Assembly (NCBI GenBank): GCA_902461565.1
Contig: CABPYL010000018.1
Location: forward strand, 1-54,787
Length of the DNA: 54,787 nucleotides
Direction of reading: 5' to 3'
Source of the DNA: an uncultured Porphyromonadaceae bacterium
Lineage (GTDB): Bacteria; Bacteroidota; Bacteroidia; Bacteroidales; Muribaculaceae
Within the stretch, counting starts at the first letter, position 1. Each line of letters begins with the position of its first letter. This document shows positions 25,656 through 33,510 of this stretch, piece by piece. The notes under the pieces were generated by a model. The model was not told the DNA's origin and searched no databases. It was given only the letters and a program-made list of their open reading frames with translations. A program made the position numbers and the translations under genes.

Positions 25656-26099
25656 ATGAAACTTATTCTTAAAGAAGACGTCAGTGGCCTCGGCTACAAG
25701 GACGACGTAGTTACTGTGAAAGACGGTTACGGCCGCAACTATCTCATTCCCACCGGCAAAGCTGTAATCGCCAGCGAATCCGCACTCAAGGTTCTCGCCG
25801 AAAACCAGCGACAGCGCGCCCACAAGCTCGCCAAGATCAAAGCCGACGCAGAAGCTCTTGCAGAGCAGCTCAAGGATATCAAGCTCACAATCGGCGCAAA
25901 GACCAGCGCAACAGGCACTATCTTCGGTTCTGTAAACAGCATCCAGATTGCCGAAGCACTCGAAAAACTCGGTTTCAACATTGACCGCAAGATTATCGAA
26001 CTCAAGGAAGCCGTTAAGGAAGTGGGCGAATCCGTTGCCACCGTCAAGCTCCACAAGGAAGTAACCGTGGAGATTCCCTTCGAAGTTGTAGCTGAATAA
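25656..26099 (+). CDS. rplI: 50S ribosomal protein bL9
   Basis: A 147-residue two-domain ribosomal protein. The N-terminal domain binds 23S rRNA (MKLILKEDVSGLGYKDDVV, GYGRNYLIPTGKA), a long helix connects, and the C-terminal domain contains FGSVNSIQIAEAL. It closes the operon and is followed by a terminator. Confidence 0.97.
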   Translation: MKLILKEDVSGLGYKDDVVTVKDGYGRNYLIPTGKAVIASESALKVLAENQRQRAHKLAKIKADAEALAEQLKDIKLTIGAKTSATGTIFGSVNSIQIAEALEKLGFNIDRKIIELKEAVKEVGESVATVKLHKEVTVEIPFEVVAE

Positions 26100-26120
26100 T
26101 CCAGCCGCCACACAATACCG

Positions 26121-26149
26121 CTGCCGTCCGTACCCCGGGCGGCAGTTTT
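26121..26149 (+). terminator. Terminator after rplI
   Basis: CTGCCGTCC (26121-26129) pairs with GGGCGGCAG (26137-26145), including one G-U pair, and is followed by TTTT. Confidence 0.75.
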
Positions 26150-26215
26150 AACATTATTTATATCTCCGGCAGTGCCTCTGACCGCCCCTGCACCCCCAGC
26201 AAGAGCACGGACATT

Positions 26216-26245
26216 TTGCCAAATCGCAGAAAATTCGTACCTTTG
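26216..26245 (+). promoter_or_regulatory. Promoter of the rplM-rpsI operon
   Basis: TTG (26216-26218) and TACCTTTG (26238-26245) with a 19-bp spacer, a strong match. Transcription should start near 26250, at the first base of a closing stem of the leader. Confidence 0.75.
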
Positions 26246-26249
26246 CAGC

Positions 26250-26357
26250 ACCGATTATGTCCAAATCTAAACAGGCCGTGTGCGCGGGCACGCTTTTGGC
26301 CAAGTAGGCCTTTACGCATCGGCACATTTAAGTAATTATTAAACAACCAATTAGAAA
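26250..26357 (+). promoter_or_regulatory. Structured leader of rplM
   Basis: CCGAT (26251-26255) pairs with ATCGG (26318-26322), closing a domain that contains GTGTGC/GCACGC (26278-26283 with 26288-26293) and either an AGGCC/GGCCT pairing (26273-26277 with 26307-26311) or a local GGCC hairpin. The closing stem begins at the predicted transcription start. Ribosomal-protein leaders upstream of uL13 have, to my knowledge, been proposed in Bacteroidia, and this may be one; autoregulation by uL13 is inference. Confidence 0.5.
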
Positions 26358-26837
26358 GTGGATACCATTAGCTATCGCACCGTATTTCCCAACGCAGAGC
26401 AGGTTCAGCACGACTGGGTAGTTATCGATGCAACCGACCAGGTACTTGGTCGCCTCTGCGCCAAAGTTGCCAAACTTCTGCGCGGCAAATACAAACCTTC
26501 CTACTCGCCCAACGTAGAATGCGGCGACAACGTTATCATCATCAACGCCGACAAAGTTATTCTCACCGGCAAAAAGATGACCGACCGCACCTACCTCACA
26601 TTCTCCGGTTACCCCGGCGGCCAGCGCGAACTTTCGCCTGAAGTGCTGATGAAGAAATCCTTCAACAAGCATATCAAACCTGGCATGCACCCCCTGTTCA
26701 TCCATGTGATGAAGGGCATGCTCCCCAAGAACCGTCTTGGCCGTCGCCTCATCGAGAACATGCACGTCTACAACGGTCCCAACCATCCCCACGAGGCACA
26801 GAACCCCACCGTTATCGACATTAACAAACTGAAATAA
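26358..26837 (+). CDS. rplM: 50S ribosomal protein uL13
   Basis: A 159-residue early-assembly ribosomal protein. Family landmarks are DWVVIDATDQVLGRLCAKVA, YSPNVECGDNVIIINADKV and the GMLPKNRLGRRL segment. The start is a GTG at 26358. No in-frame ATG is available at the conserved N-terminus. It is followed after 8 bp by rpsI, its usual partner, and is preceded by a structured leader. Confidence 0.96.
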   Translation: MDTISYRTVFPNAEQVQHDWVVIDATDQVLGRLCAKVAKLLRGKYKPSYSPNVECGDNVIIINADKVILTGKKMTDRTYLTFSGYPGGQRELSPEVLMKKSFNKHIKPGMHPLFIHVMKGMLPKNRLGRRLIENMHVYNGPNHPHEAQNPTVIDINKLK

Positions 26838-26845
26838 CAGAAAGC

Positions 26846-27232
26846 ATGGAAAATATAAATGCAGTAGGTCGCCGCAAAGCAGCTGTAGCCCGTGTCATTC
26901 TCAAAGAAGGCAACGGTGCCATCGTTATCAACAAGCGCCCCCTGGAAGTTTACTTCCCTTCCTCCATTCTCCAGTACATCGTTAAGCAGCCCCTGAGCAC
27001 CCTCGAGGCAACCGACAAATACGACATCCACGTAAATCTGGACGGCGGCGGCTACAAAGGCCAGGCAGAAGCACTCCGCCTCGCTATCGCACGCGCACTG
27101 GTGAAAATCAACCCCGAAGACAAGGCTGTGCTCCGCAAGGCAGGTTTCATGACCCGCGACCCGCGCGCCGTAGAACGCAAGAAACCCGGTCAGCCTAAAG
27201 CACGCAAGCGCTTCCAGTTCTCCAAACGCTAA
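26846..27232 (+). CDS. rpsI: 30S ribosomal protein uS9
   Basis: A 128-residue basic protein of the 30S head whose C-terminal tail reaches the P-site tRNA. It starts NAVGRRKAAVARVILKEG, contains VNLDGGGYKGQAEALRLAIARAL and ends with the canonical KARKRFQFSKR tail. It is co-transcribed with rplM. Confidence 0.97.
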   Translation: MENINAVGRRKAAVARVILKEGNGAIVINKRPLEVYFPSSILQYIVKQPLSTLEATDKYDIHVNLDGGGYKGQAEALRLAIARALVKINPEDKAVLRKAGFMTRDPRAVERKKPGQPKARKRFQFSKR

Positions 27233-27359
27233 TATCGTTTGCATCCCCGTGCCCGTCCGGGCATAAAAATAAGTGTTTAGTATCTAAACGGCGGCGATGG
27301 ACCAACGTTCCCTACCCCGTCGTTGTATAACCCAAAGAACGTAAACAAACAACAAAAAA
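27233..27359 (+). promoter_or_regulatory. Region upstream of rpsB with hairpins
   Basis: A GC-rich hairpin (TGCCC/GGGCA at about 27250-27263) is followed by A rather than T residues, so it is a poor terminator for rpsI. A GTTTAG/CTAAAC hairpin (27275-27280 with 27284-27289) comes next, and then an imperfect GC-rich pairing before rpsB. No clear TAnnTTTG box is present; read-through from rplM-rpsI is possible. An rpsB autoregulatory leader is conceivable but unproven. Confidence 0.3.
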
Positions 27360-28193
27360 ATGGCAACACCCACATTTGAACAGCTCCTGGAAGCCGGATG
27401 CCACTTCGGCCATCTCAAACGTAAATGGAATCCCGCAATGGCACCGTACATCTTCATGGAGCGTAACGGTATCCACATAATCGACCTTTATAAAACACAG
27501 GCCAAACTCGAAGAAGCAGCCAACGTACTCCGCGGCATGGCCAAATCCGGCAAGAAGGTGCTCTTCGTTGCAACCAAGAAGCAGGCCAAGCAGGTTATCG
27601 CCGACCTCGCAGCTTCCGTAGGCATGCCTTACGTTATCGAACGCTGGCCCGGCGGTATGCTCACCAACTTCCCCACCATCCGCAAGGCTGTGCGCAAGAT
27701 GACCTCCATCGACAAGATGACCAAAGACGGCACCTTCGACAACCTGTCCAAGCGCGAACGCCTGCAGATTACCCGCCAGCGCGCAAAACTGGAAAAGACT
27801 CTCGGTTCCATCGCCGACCTTAACCGTCTTCCCTCCGCTCTTTTCGTAGTAGACGTAATGAAAGAGCACATCGCCGTTGCAGAAGCAAACCGCCTCGGTA
27901 TCCCCGTATTCGCTATGGTAGACACCAACTCCGATCCCAACACCGTAGACTACGTAATCCCCGCTAACGATGACGCTTCCAAGAGCATTGAACTCGTTGC
28001 CGGCGCTCTCGTAGCCGCTATGGCCGAAGGTCTGGAAGAGCGTAAAGCCGAGAAGCTCGACAACGAAGCAGCCGAAGCACAGGCAGAAACCCCCGCAGCT
28101 CCCCGCCGCGAACGTCGCCGCGTACGCCGCAACGACACTCCCGCCGCTGAAGCTGAAGAAGCTGCAGAAACCGAAGCTCCAGCCGCTGAATAA
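27360..28193 (+). CDS. rpsB: 30S ribosomal protein uS2
   Basis: A 277-residue ribosomal protein on the 30S back side. It shows the conserved start (FEQLLEAGCHFGHLKRKWNP), the coiled-coil domain and FAMVDTNSDPNTVDYVIPANDD. It is longer than E. coli uS2 because of a C-terminal tail rich in Ala, Glu and Arg (about 225-277), typical of Bacteroidetes. It pairs with tsf downstream, as in most bacteria. Confidence 0.97.
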   Translation: MATPTFEQLLEAGCHFGHLKRKWNPAMAPYIFMERNGIHIIDLYKTQAKLEEAANVLRGMAKSGKKVLFVATKKQAKQVIADLAASVGMPYVIERWPGGMLTNFPTIRKAVRKMTSIDKMTKDGTFDNLSKRERLQITRQRAKLEKTLGSIADLNRLPSALFVVDVMKEHIAVAEANRLGIPVFAMVDTNSDPNTVDYVIPANDDASKSIELVAGALVAAMAEGLEERKAEKLDNEAAEAQAETPAAPRRERRRVRRNDTPAAEAEEAAETEAPAAE

Positions 28194-28229
28194 ACTTCTA
28201 TTCGTAAACATTTTAACACCTATACCGAT

Positions 28230-29222
28230 ATGGCAGTTACAATGGCAGAAATCACCAAGCTGCGCAACCTTACAAGCGCCGGCCTGATGGACTGCAAAAA
28301 AGCTCTCGCCGAAACTAACGGCGACATCGACGCTGCTGTCGAAATCCTTCGCCAGAAAGGCAAAGCTATCGCCGCCAAGCGTGAAGACCGTCAGGCTTCC
28401 GAAGGCTGCGTGCTCGCCAAAAACGACGGAAACTTCGCAGCTATCGTCGCACTCTGCTGCGAAACAGACTTCGTGGCTAAGAACGCCGGCTTTGTGGAAC
28501 TGACACAGCAGCTCCTCGACTTTGCCGTAGCAAACCGCATCAAATCCCTCGACGAACTCAAGGAAGCCACTATCAACGGCCAGAAAGTTGCCGACCTCGT
28601 TACCGACGAAAGCGGCAAGACCGGCGAAAAGGTAGAACTCGCACGCTACGAATGCATCGAGGCTCCCGCCACAACATTCTATGTTCACTTCGGCAACAAG
28701 CTCGCTACAATCGTTGGCTTCAACCAGGAGAACGTAGACTACCAGGTTGGCCGCGAAGTGGCCATGCAGGTTGCTTCCATGAATCCCCTTGCAGTTGCCC
28801 GCGAAAACGTTACCGAGGACGTTATCAACTCCGAATATAACGTTGCCGTAGAAAAAACCAAGGAAGAACAGGTTCGCAAGGCCGTAGAGGCAGCCCTCAA
28901 AAAAGCAGGCCTCAACCCCAACCACTTCGACAGCGAAGACCACATCGAGTCCAACATGGCAAAAGGCTGGATCACAGCCGAAGATGCCGCCAAGGGCCGT
29001 CAGATCATGGCCGAGACAGCAGCCGCCAAGGCAGCCAACCTTCCCGAGCAGATGATCAAGAACATCGCCCAGGGCCGCCTCAACAAGTTCTTCAAAGAAA
29101 ACTGCCTCATGGAACAGCAGTTCATCAGCGATGGCGAACTCACCGTGGGCCAGTATCTTGAAAAGAGCAGCAAAGGCCTCGTTGCCGTTGACTTCAAACG
29201 CGTCAACCTCAACCAGGACTAA
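28230..29222 (+). CDS. tsf: Translation elongation factor Ts
   Basis: A 330-residue nucleotide exchange factor that recharges EF-Tu with GTP. It begins with the UBA-like domain (EITKLRNLTSAGLMDCKKAL), followed by the conserved core (NFAAIVALCCETDFVAKNAGF). It is longer than the 283-residue E. coli protein, as is common in Bacteroidetes. A perfect 9-bp hairpin and tRNA-Arg follow. Confidence 0.97.
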   Translation: MAVTMAEITKLRNLTSAGLMDCKKALAETNGDIDAAVEILRQKGKAIAAKREDRQASEGCVLAKNDGNFAAIVALCCETDFVAKNAGFVELTQQLLDFAVANRIKSLDELKEATINGQKVADLVTDESGKTGEKVELARYECIEAPATTFYVHFGNKLATIVGFNQENVDYQVGREVAMQVASMNPLAVARENVTEDVINSEYNVAVEKTKEEQVRKAVEAALKKAGLNPNHFDSEDHIESNMAKGWITAEDAAKGRQIMAETAAAKAANLPEQMIKNIAQGRLNKFFKENCLMEQQFISDGELTVGQYLEKSSKGLVAVDFKRVNLNQD

Positions 29223-29230
29223 AACATAAG

Positions 29231-29253
29231 CTCCGGCAGCCTGTCTGCCGGAG
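29231..29253 (+). terminator. Hairpin between tsf and tRNA-Arg
   Basis: CTCCGGCAG (29231-29239) and CTGCCGGAG (29245-29253) form a perfect 9-bp stem with loop CCTGT. No U-run follows, so it may be a processing site or partial terminator before the tRNA. Confidence 0.45.
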
Positions 29254-29259
29254 CCTCGG

Positions 29260-29333
29260 GGTCCGGTAGCTCAGCTGGATAGAGCATCTGCCTTCTAAGC
29301 AGACGGTCAGGGGTTCGAATCCCCTCCGGATCA
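29260..29333 (+). tRNA. tRNA-Arg (anticodon TCT)
   Basis: A full cloverleaf of 74 nt. The acceptor stem GGTCCGG pairs with CCGGATC, D-arm GCTC/GAGC, anticodon stem TCTGC/GCAGA with loop CTTCTAA (anticodon TCT at its centre) and T-arm AGGGG-TTCGAAT-CCCCT, with discriminator A. The 3' CCA is not encoded, so a CCA-adding enzyme is required; one is encoded at 34769-36166. Confidence 0.95.
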
Positions 29334-29442
29334 CTATTATAGTAAGCCAAATTGCCGCAGCAGTCTGGCTTGCTTCGTTTGCCGGATTTCCAGTAAATCG
29401 CAATATATTTGAGAGTATCCTCATTTTTAGGACCGAAATCGC

Positions 29443-29450
29443 TATATTTG
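29443..29450 (+). promoter_or_regulatory. -7 element of the GNAT gene
   Basis: TATATTTG matches TAnnTTTG, 18 bp before the ATG at 29469. The -33 region is a T-run without TTG. Confidence 0.45.
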
Positions 29451-29468
29451 TCTCCAAATTCAGGATAC

Positions 29469-29999
29469 ATGGCCAAGATTAACGATATCAAAATTGTTGT
29501 ACGGAGGGAGGAAGCAAAGGATTATCCGGAGATAGAAATGCTGGTAAAGGAGGCTTTTGCTGCAGCTGAACATAGCGACGGAGATGAACATAAGTTGATT
29601 GACCGGATCCGGAAAACGGAAGACTACATTCCCCAGCTATCACTGGTGGCGGAAATGAACGGCACTATCGTCGGATATATAATGTTCAGCAAAATATATA
29701 TCGGCAACGAAATTGCGGTTGCACCGGCGCCGCTTGCCGTAAGAATCGGATTTCAACGAAACGGAATCGGTCGACTTCTGGTTTCCACCGGACATGAAAT
29801 AGCGCGCAATCTCCAATTCCCGTGTTCCGTGGTATTGGGTTCTCCGGATTATTATAGCCGCTTGGGATATCAACGTGCATCTGAATTCGACATTATTCCG
29901 CCCTTCGATGTAGAAAGTAAATATTATATGGTTTGCCAGCTGACAGATAGAATGCTTTCCTCCGGCATTGTTGAATATTCCGAAGCATTCGGGCTGTAA
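29469..29999 (+). CDS. GNAT family N-acetyltransferase
   Basis: A 176-residue acetyl-CoA-dependent acetyltransferase of unknown substrate. It shows the GNAT order: N-terminal strand and helix (IVVRREEAKDYPEIEMLVKEAF), VAEMNGTIVGYIMFSKIYI, the acetyl-CoA loop (LAVRIGFQRNGIGRLLVSTG) and VVLGSPDYYSRLGYQRAS, typical of YhbS-like members. The ATG at 29469 is chosen from its distance to the -7 box; an in-frame ATG at 29409 lies upstream of it. The gene is more AT-rich than its neighbours and stands alone between a tRNA and a convergent gene, so acquisition is possible. Confidence 0.88.
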   Translation: MAKINDIKIVVRREEAKDYPEIEMLVKEAFAAAEHSDGDEHKLIDRIRKTEDYIPQLSLVAEMNGTIVGYIMFSKIYIGNEIAVAPAPLAVRIGFQRNGIGRLLVSTGHEIARNLQFPCSVVLGSPDYYSRLGYQRASEFDIIPPFDVESKYYMVCQLTDRMLSSGIVEYSEAFGL

Positions 30000-30019
30000 T
30001 GGCCACAAGAAATAAACAA

Positions 30020-30058
30020 TCGGGAGACGGCCCGCAGGCATGTCTCCCGACTGTTTTA
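30020..30058 (+). terminator. Terminator after the GNAT gene
   Basis: CGGGAGAC (30021-30028) and GTCTCCCG (30042-30049), extended by a T-A pair, are followed by TTTT at 30054-30057. It separates two convergent genes. Confidence 0.75.
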
Positions 30059-30077
30059 TAGTGATTATAGCAAAGTA

Positions 30078-31922
30078 TTACAGTGCAGCCTTGATGCCTT
30101 CTACGAGCTTGTCGTGGTCGCGGAAGTCGGGATGCCCGGTTGCTTTGCCATCGCGGTCTACGAGGATATAGTAAGGTATGCCGTCTACGTTGAAACGATT
30201 GCGTATTTTATCTATCTGATCCTTGCTCACGAGCATGTGATTACCCTTGATGCCAGGAATCATTGCCGCATAGCTGCTGAGTGTAGAACTCTCGTCGGCA
30301 ATATACAGCCATACGATGTCGGGGCTTGAAAGTTCACCGGTCTTGAGAGGCTCGTTGGCAGCAAGGGCAGCGCGGCAAGGAGCACACCATGTGTTCCACA
30401 GATCGACAAGCACAACTTTGCCTTTATACGGTGCGACAATAGCGTCGAAAATATCACCGTCGGTTTCCGGCACGGGGGTAAGCTGCGCCTTGATTGCCTC
30501 GTATGATTTCTCAGCTTCTGCCTGACGCTGTTTTACAGCATCGGCATAGAACGGTGTTGAGGTGCCAGCGAGGCGGTCGATGTCGGCCTGCGTGAGTTTG
30601 CCGCCTTTGGCTTTCTCGTATGCCTTGACGTATTCAGCGACTTCTACGGGCTGCTTGCCGCGGGCACAGTAGTTGTTCCACACCGACATGCATGCGTCGC
30701 CATAGTCCGGAACTGCCAGCAGTTTCGGATTCGCTACATTGACAGCACCGGCTACACGGGCATATTGGTCGGGGCCAGGCACGGCGGCGATTGAATCGTT
30801 GATGCCATCTCCATTGCCTTTCTCAACATAGAAATTATTGAAATAGATATTTTTTGCGGAGGACATTATCGAAAGTGCCTGAGCGTCGACAGTATCAAGG
30901 ATGTAATCCTTTGCTGCTTGAGGAATGTCGGCCGCGGCAATGCTTTCGCGGAGAGTGGCGCATTTTTCCAGCAATACGTCCGTGAATTCGTCGGGGGTAA
31001 GGCGCCAGTCGAAGTCAGGCGAGCCATGAGCACCAATTTTTGTGTTAAAGTTAGCCGTAACGCGGTTTAGCGCTGCATAGCGTCCGTTGTCGAATGTACG
31101 TTTGATTCTATACAGACTGCTATTGCCAGTACGGTTGGCAAGAATATAATCGCCGAGTTTGGCGGCATCGAAATAAATGTCGGTGGAGGTCTCTGGAGCG
31201 ATAAGGATGGGGTCGCCGTACAGTCTGATCGTTTCGAGAACGGGCCTCAGTTCGCTGGTTCCGTAAACGACGGGCGAAACTGTTCCGTTGCCGTCTTCAT
31301 CAAGTTCAACATCAACTTCCTCAATATCGGCAAGATTGGTAATCACTGCCTTAAGATTGCCGTATTCCGGACGATAGTTAAGGACATGAAAACGGAGCTC
31401 GGTAGGAGCGATTTCCATTACGGGATCAGAGAAAACTTCGGTAGTGTCGAGATTGACAATGTCCTTCGGCAAATCGTTGCAGAACCGAGGAGCAGGTGCG
31501 GCCGCTTTTCCGCTGATATCAATTCCCCAAATATTCCATCCGTTGGGAACGCCTTCGGTAAAGTCGATGCTCTCAGTATCGAAAGGCACAGGTTCGAACA
31601 CAAGCGTGAACTCAGTCTTGCCGCTTTCCGGCATATAGTGCTGCTCGCCCGGCACAATACCGTCGGCGCTTTTGAGCGCGTATTCTTTACCATCGGCCAC
31701 GATATGACTTTCGGGTGCAATCCGTATCCACCATCCGGGGCGGTATGTTACATTGAATCTGACGACAGTGGCGGTATCAGTGAGGGCTACCTCGGACACA
31801 TCCAGCGAGCGGGTGTCGTTGGCTGCCACATAAGGCATTTCTACAGTTCGCGGACCTTTGGAAGTGCAGGCAAAAACAAACAGACAAGCAATTGCAAGCA
31901 GAGGAACAATAAGTTTTTTCAT
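30078..31922 (-). CDS. TlpA-like thioredoxin-fold lipoprotein
   Basis: A 614-residue exported protein with a lipoprotein signal (LFVFACTSK, cysteine near residue 19). About 450 residues of poorly characterised, beta-rich N-terminal sequence precede a C-terminal TlpA/AhpC-TSA thioredoxin domain (about 490-614) with the redox motif WNTWCAPC and the cis-proline loop VDGIPYYILVD. It is probably a periplasmic disulfide reductase of the sort abundant in Bacteroidetes; substrate unknown. The MKK start at 31922 is preferred over an ATG three codons upstream because it opens the signal peptide. Confidence 0.85.
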   Translation of the reverse strand: MKKLIVPLLAIACLFVFACTSKGPRTVEMPYVAANDTRSLDVSEVALTDTATVVRFNVTYRPGWWIRIAPESHIVADGKEYALKSADGIVPGEQHYMPESGKTEFTLVFEPVPFDTESIDFTEGVPNGWNIWGIDISGKAAAPAPRFCNDLPKDIVNLDTTEVFSDPVMEIAPTELRFHVLNYRPEYGNLKAVITNLADIEEVDVELDEDGNGTVSPVVYGTSELRPVLETIRLYGDPILIAPETSTDIYFDAAKLGDYILANRTGNSSLYRIKRTFDNGRYAALNRVTANFNTKIGAHGSPDFDWRLTPDEFTDVLLEKCATLRESIAAADIPQAAKDYILDTVDAQALSIMSSAKNIYFNNFYVEKGNGDGINDSIAAVPGPDQYARVAGAVNVANPKLLAVPDYGDACMSVWNNYCARGKQPVEVAEYVKAYEKAKGGKLTQADIDRLAGTSTPFYADAVKQRQAEAEKSYEAIKAQLTPVPETDGDIFDAIVAPYKGKVVLVDLWNTWCAPCRAALAANEPLKTGELSSPDIVWLYIADESSTLSSYAAMIPGIKGNHMLVSKDQIDKIRNRFNVDGIPYYILVDRDGKATGHPDFRDHDKLVEGIKAAL

Positions 31923-31949
31923 ATCGGGCATTAGTTAAATTTCAGTTTA

Positions 31950-31980
31950 CAAATGTACGGAAATTTCGGAAAGGCACAAA
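31950..31980 (-). promoter_or_regulatory. Promoter of the TlpA-like gene
   Basis: On the minus strand TTTG (31980-31977) and TACATTTG (31957-31950) with a 19-bp spacer, about 25 bp before the start codon. Confidence 0.7.
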
Positions 31981-32049
31981 AAAGTCCCAACTCGTTTACT
32001 CAACGTTTCAGGACCTAAGCCAAAAGGCATGATTTGTGATTCAAGTGTT

Positions 32050-32229
32050 TGTTGCCTTATAGCAATTGTAATATAGAGATTATATCATACTTACTGAATA
32101 AGACCTTTCGGGGCATTCCTACTGTCATCGCGACGTTGGAGCCCGGAATTTTGCCTTGGCTTAGATTCTCGTTTTTTGGGGAATATACGTAAATAATTAA
32201 GGGTCTAAGTCAGAGACAAGGTTCTTATC
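32050..32229 (-). ncRNA. Candidate structured RNA between the GH25 and TlpA-like genes
   Basis: Downstream of a near-ideal promoter the RNA can form a two-part stem: CCTTG/CAAGG (32217-32221 with 32154-32158) and CTTAGA/TCTAAG (32204-32209 with 32160-32165). A GGGC/GCCC hairpin follows (32111-32114 with 32141-32144). No reading frame of note is present, and the TlpA-like gene has its own promoter further down. No clear terminator was found, so the 3' end is a guess. It could be a small RNA or a distal leader. Confidence 0.4.
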
Positions 32230-32234
32230 GCCTG

Positions 32235-32265
32235 CAAAGTTACGCAGCTTTTTTTGCATACACAA
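32235..32265 (-). promoter_or_regulatory. Promoter of the candidate RNA at 32.2 kb
   Basis: On the minus strand TTG (32265-32263) and TAACTTTG (32242-32235) are spaced by 20 bp. It lies about 300 bp upstream of the TlpA-like gene, in a non-coding region. Confidence 0.6.
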
Positions 32266-32376
32266 GAGCAAATGTTAATAAAAGGCGCACAAATAGCGTT
32301 AAAAAGGCTGTTGCGCGCCAATTTGCAATATTTTTTAACTTTTTACGGTGAACAAAAACCTATAGCCGCTTTAGTC

Positions 32377-33366
32377 TCAATCTTTCCTATTCTTTATCGG
32401 ATGTTTGCGCACATACTCTAACAAATCGCCGTATGTGCCGTTAAACAGATCCACGTCCACAGCATGACTGATGCCGTCGCAACGGCCCTTGTCGGTGAGT
32501 TGCCACAGTTCCCAATGGCGTGCCGACGGTTCAGTACCGTAGCGCGCTATCCAATAATCGTACTTGTCGAGCCCATGTCCCTTCATGTAATTCAGATAGT
32601 AGTTGTTGTAGGTGTATATTATGGGCTTGACACCATAGTATTTCTCCACTTCCTTGAGCCATTTTTTCGCCATTTTTATAACCTTGTCGTGCTGCTGTTC
32701 CATAACACGCTTGCTTATTTCAAGGTCGAGAACCGGCGGTAGGTCGCCTGGCTCTAACGGAGTGTTCTCGATAAAAAATTTCACCTGGTCTTCCACCGGC
32801 GAATTGACACTGAGGAAATGGTAGGCCCCACGGATTATTCCGCAGCGTTTGGCCTCGCGGAAGTTCCGCTTGAAATAGGGATCTGTTATAGTTGTGCCTT
32901 CGGTACTTTTCATCAGGGCAAACAACACGGGCTGACGGTACTTTGTCTTTTTATTGCCCTTGATTATATCTCCGTTGGCATCTACGCGCAAGGCGAGTTT
33001 TTCCCAGTTCACCCGCTTCTGATATTTGGCTACGTCGATGCCATAGCATTTTTTTCCTACCTTGAACTTGCGTCCGGCCGGCTTCGATAGTGTGCCGCGC
33101 ACCCACGTCCCGAAGTCCATAGTACCATCGGCGAAGATCATAATGCCCGTGCCGCTCTTGTAGCCCATATTCCAGTTCCCTTTATACACGTTACCGTTCT
33201 TGTAACGGCATATACCGAATCCGTTCTGCTTGCCGTCGGTTACACCGCCGGTGTATTCATAGTTTGATTCGGAAAGTTTACCCTCGTGTGCAGAGACCGC
33301 AAAAGCGAGAATTACGGGAATCGACAGAGCCGTAAGGAGGCGAAGTATGAAAGTAGAGTGTAACAT
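32377..33366 (-). CDS. MORN-repeat GH25 lysozyme-like protein
   Basis: A 329-residue exported protein. After a signal peptide (about 1-26) come two to three MORN repeats (NGFGICRYKNGNVYKGNWNM, then GTGIMIFADGTMDFGTWVRG), and then a GH25 muramidase domain (about 105-320). The GH25 active-site acidic residues are visible in CYGIDVAKYQ and PVLDLEIS, and the C-terminal DVDLFNGTYGDL is typical. GH25 enzymes cleave peptidoglycan between MurNAc and GlcNAc. The MORN module may bind membrane or the cell wall. It acts outside the cytoplasm, in envelope remodelling or attack on other bacteria; which of these is not shown. Confidence 0.88.
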   Translation of the reverse strand: MLHSTFILRLLTALSIPVILAFAVSAHEGKLSESNYEYTGGVTDGKQNGFGICRYKNGNVYKGNWNMGYKSGTGIMIFADGTMDFGTWVRGTLSKPAGRKFKVGKKCYGIDVAKYQKRVNWEKLALRVDANGDIIKGNKKTKYRQPVLFALMKSTEGTTITDPYFKRNFREAKRCGIIRGAYHFLSVNSPVEDQVKFFIENTPLEPGDLPPVLDLEISKRVMEQQHDKVIKMAKKWLKEVEKYYGVKPIIYTYNNYYLNYMKGHGLDKYDYWIARYGTEPSARHWELWQLTDKGRCDGISHAVDVDLFNGTYGDLLEYVRKHPIKNRKD

Positions 33367-33422
33367 ATTGGGCTAAAGAGCATTCGGCAGCAACAGGATA
33401 ACGATACTGCAGTTCTGATATG

Positions 33423-33430
33423 CAAATATA
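33423..33430 (-). promoter_or_regulatory. -7 element of the MORN-GH25 gene
   Basis: TATATTTG on the minus strand matches TAnnTTTG, about 57 bp before the start codon. No clear -33 TTG was found. Confidence 0.4.
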
Positions 33431-33463
33431 CGCTATTCCGGCGATATTTAGTGCGGCTTGGTG

Positions 33464-33494
33464 TTGATATTTCGGTGCACTTTTGCTATTTTTG
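33464..33494 (+). promoter_or_regulatory. Promoter of the LysE-CBM9-CCA-ATPase operon
   Basis: TTG (33464-33466) and TATTTTTG (33487-33494) with a 20-bp spacer. The 5' untranslated region would be only about 12 nt. Confidence 0.65.
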
Positions 33495-33510
33495 TTCAAT
33501 TTTTGAGACG

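Noticed and set aside
27312..28943. A 543-codon minus-strand frame opposite rpsB and tsf
   Set aside because: It is antisense to two universally conserved translation genes and has no recognisable domain.
29260..29468. tRNA-Arg as an integration site for a mobile element next to the AT-rich GNAT gene
   Set aside because: No integrase and no repeat of the tRNA 3' end were seen in the window.
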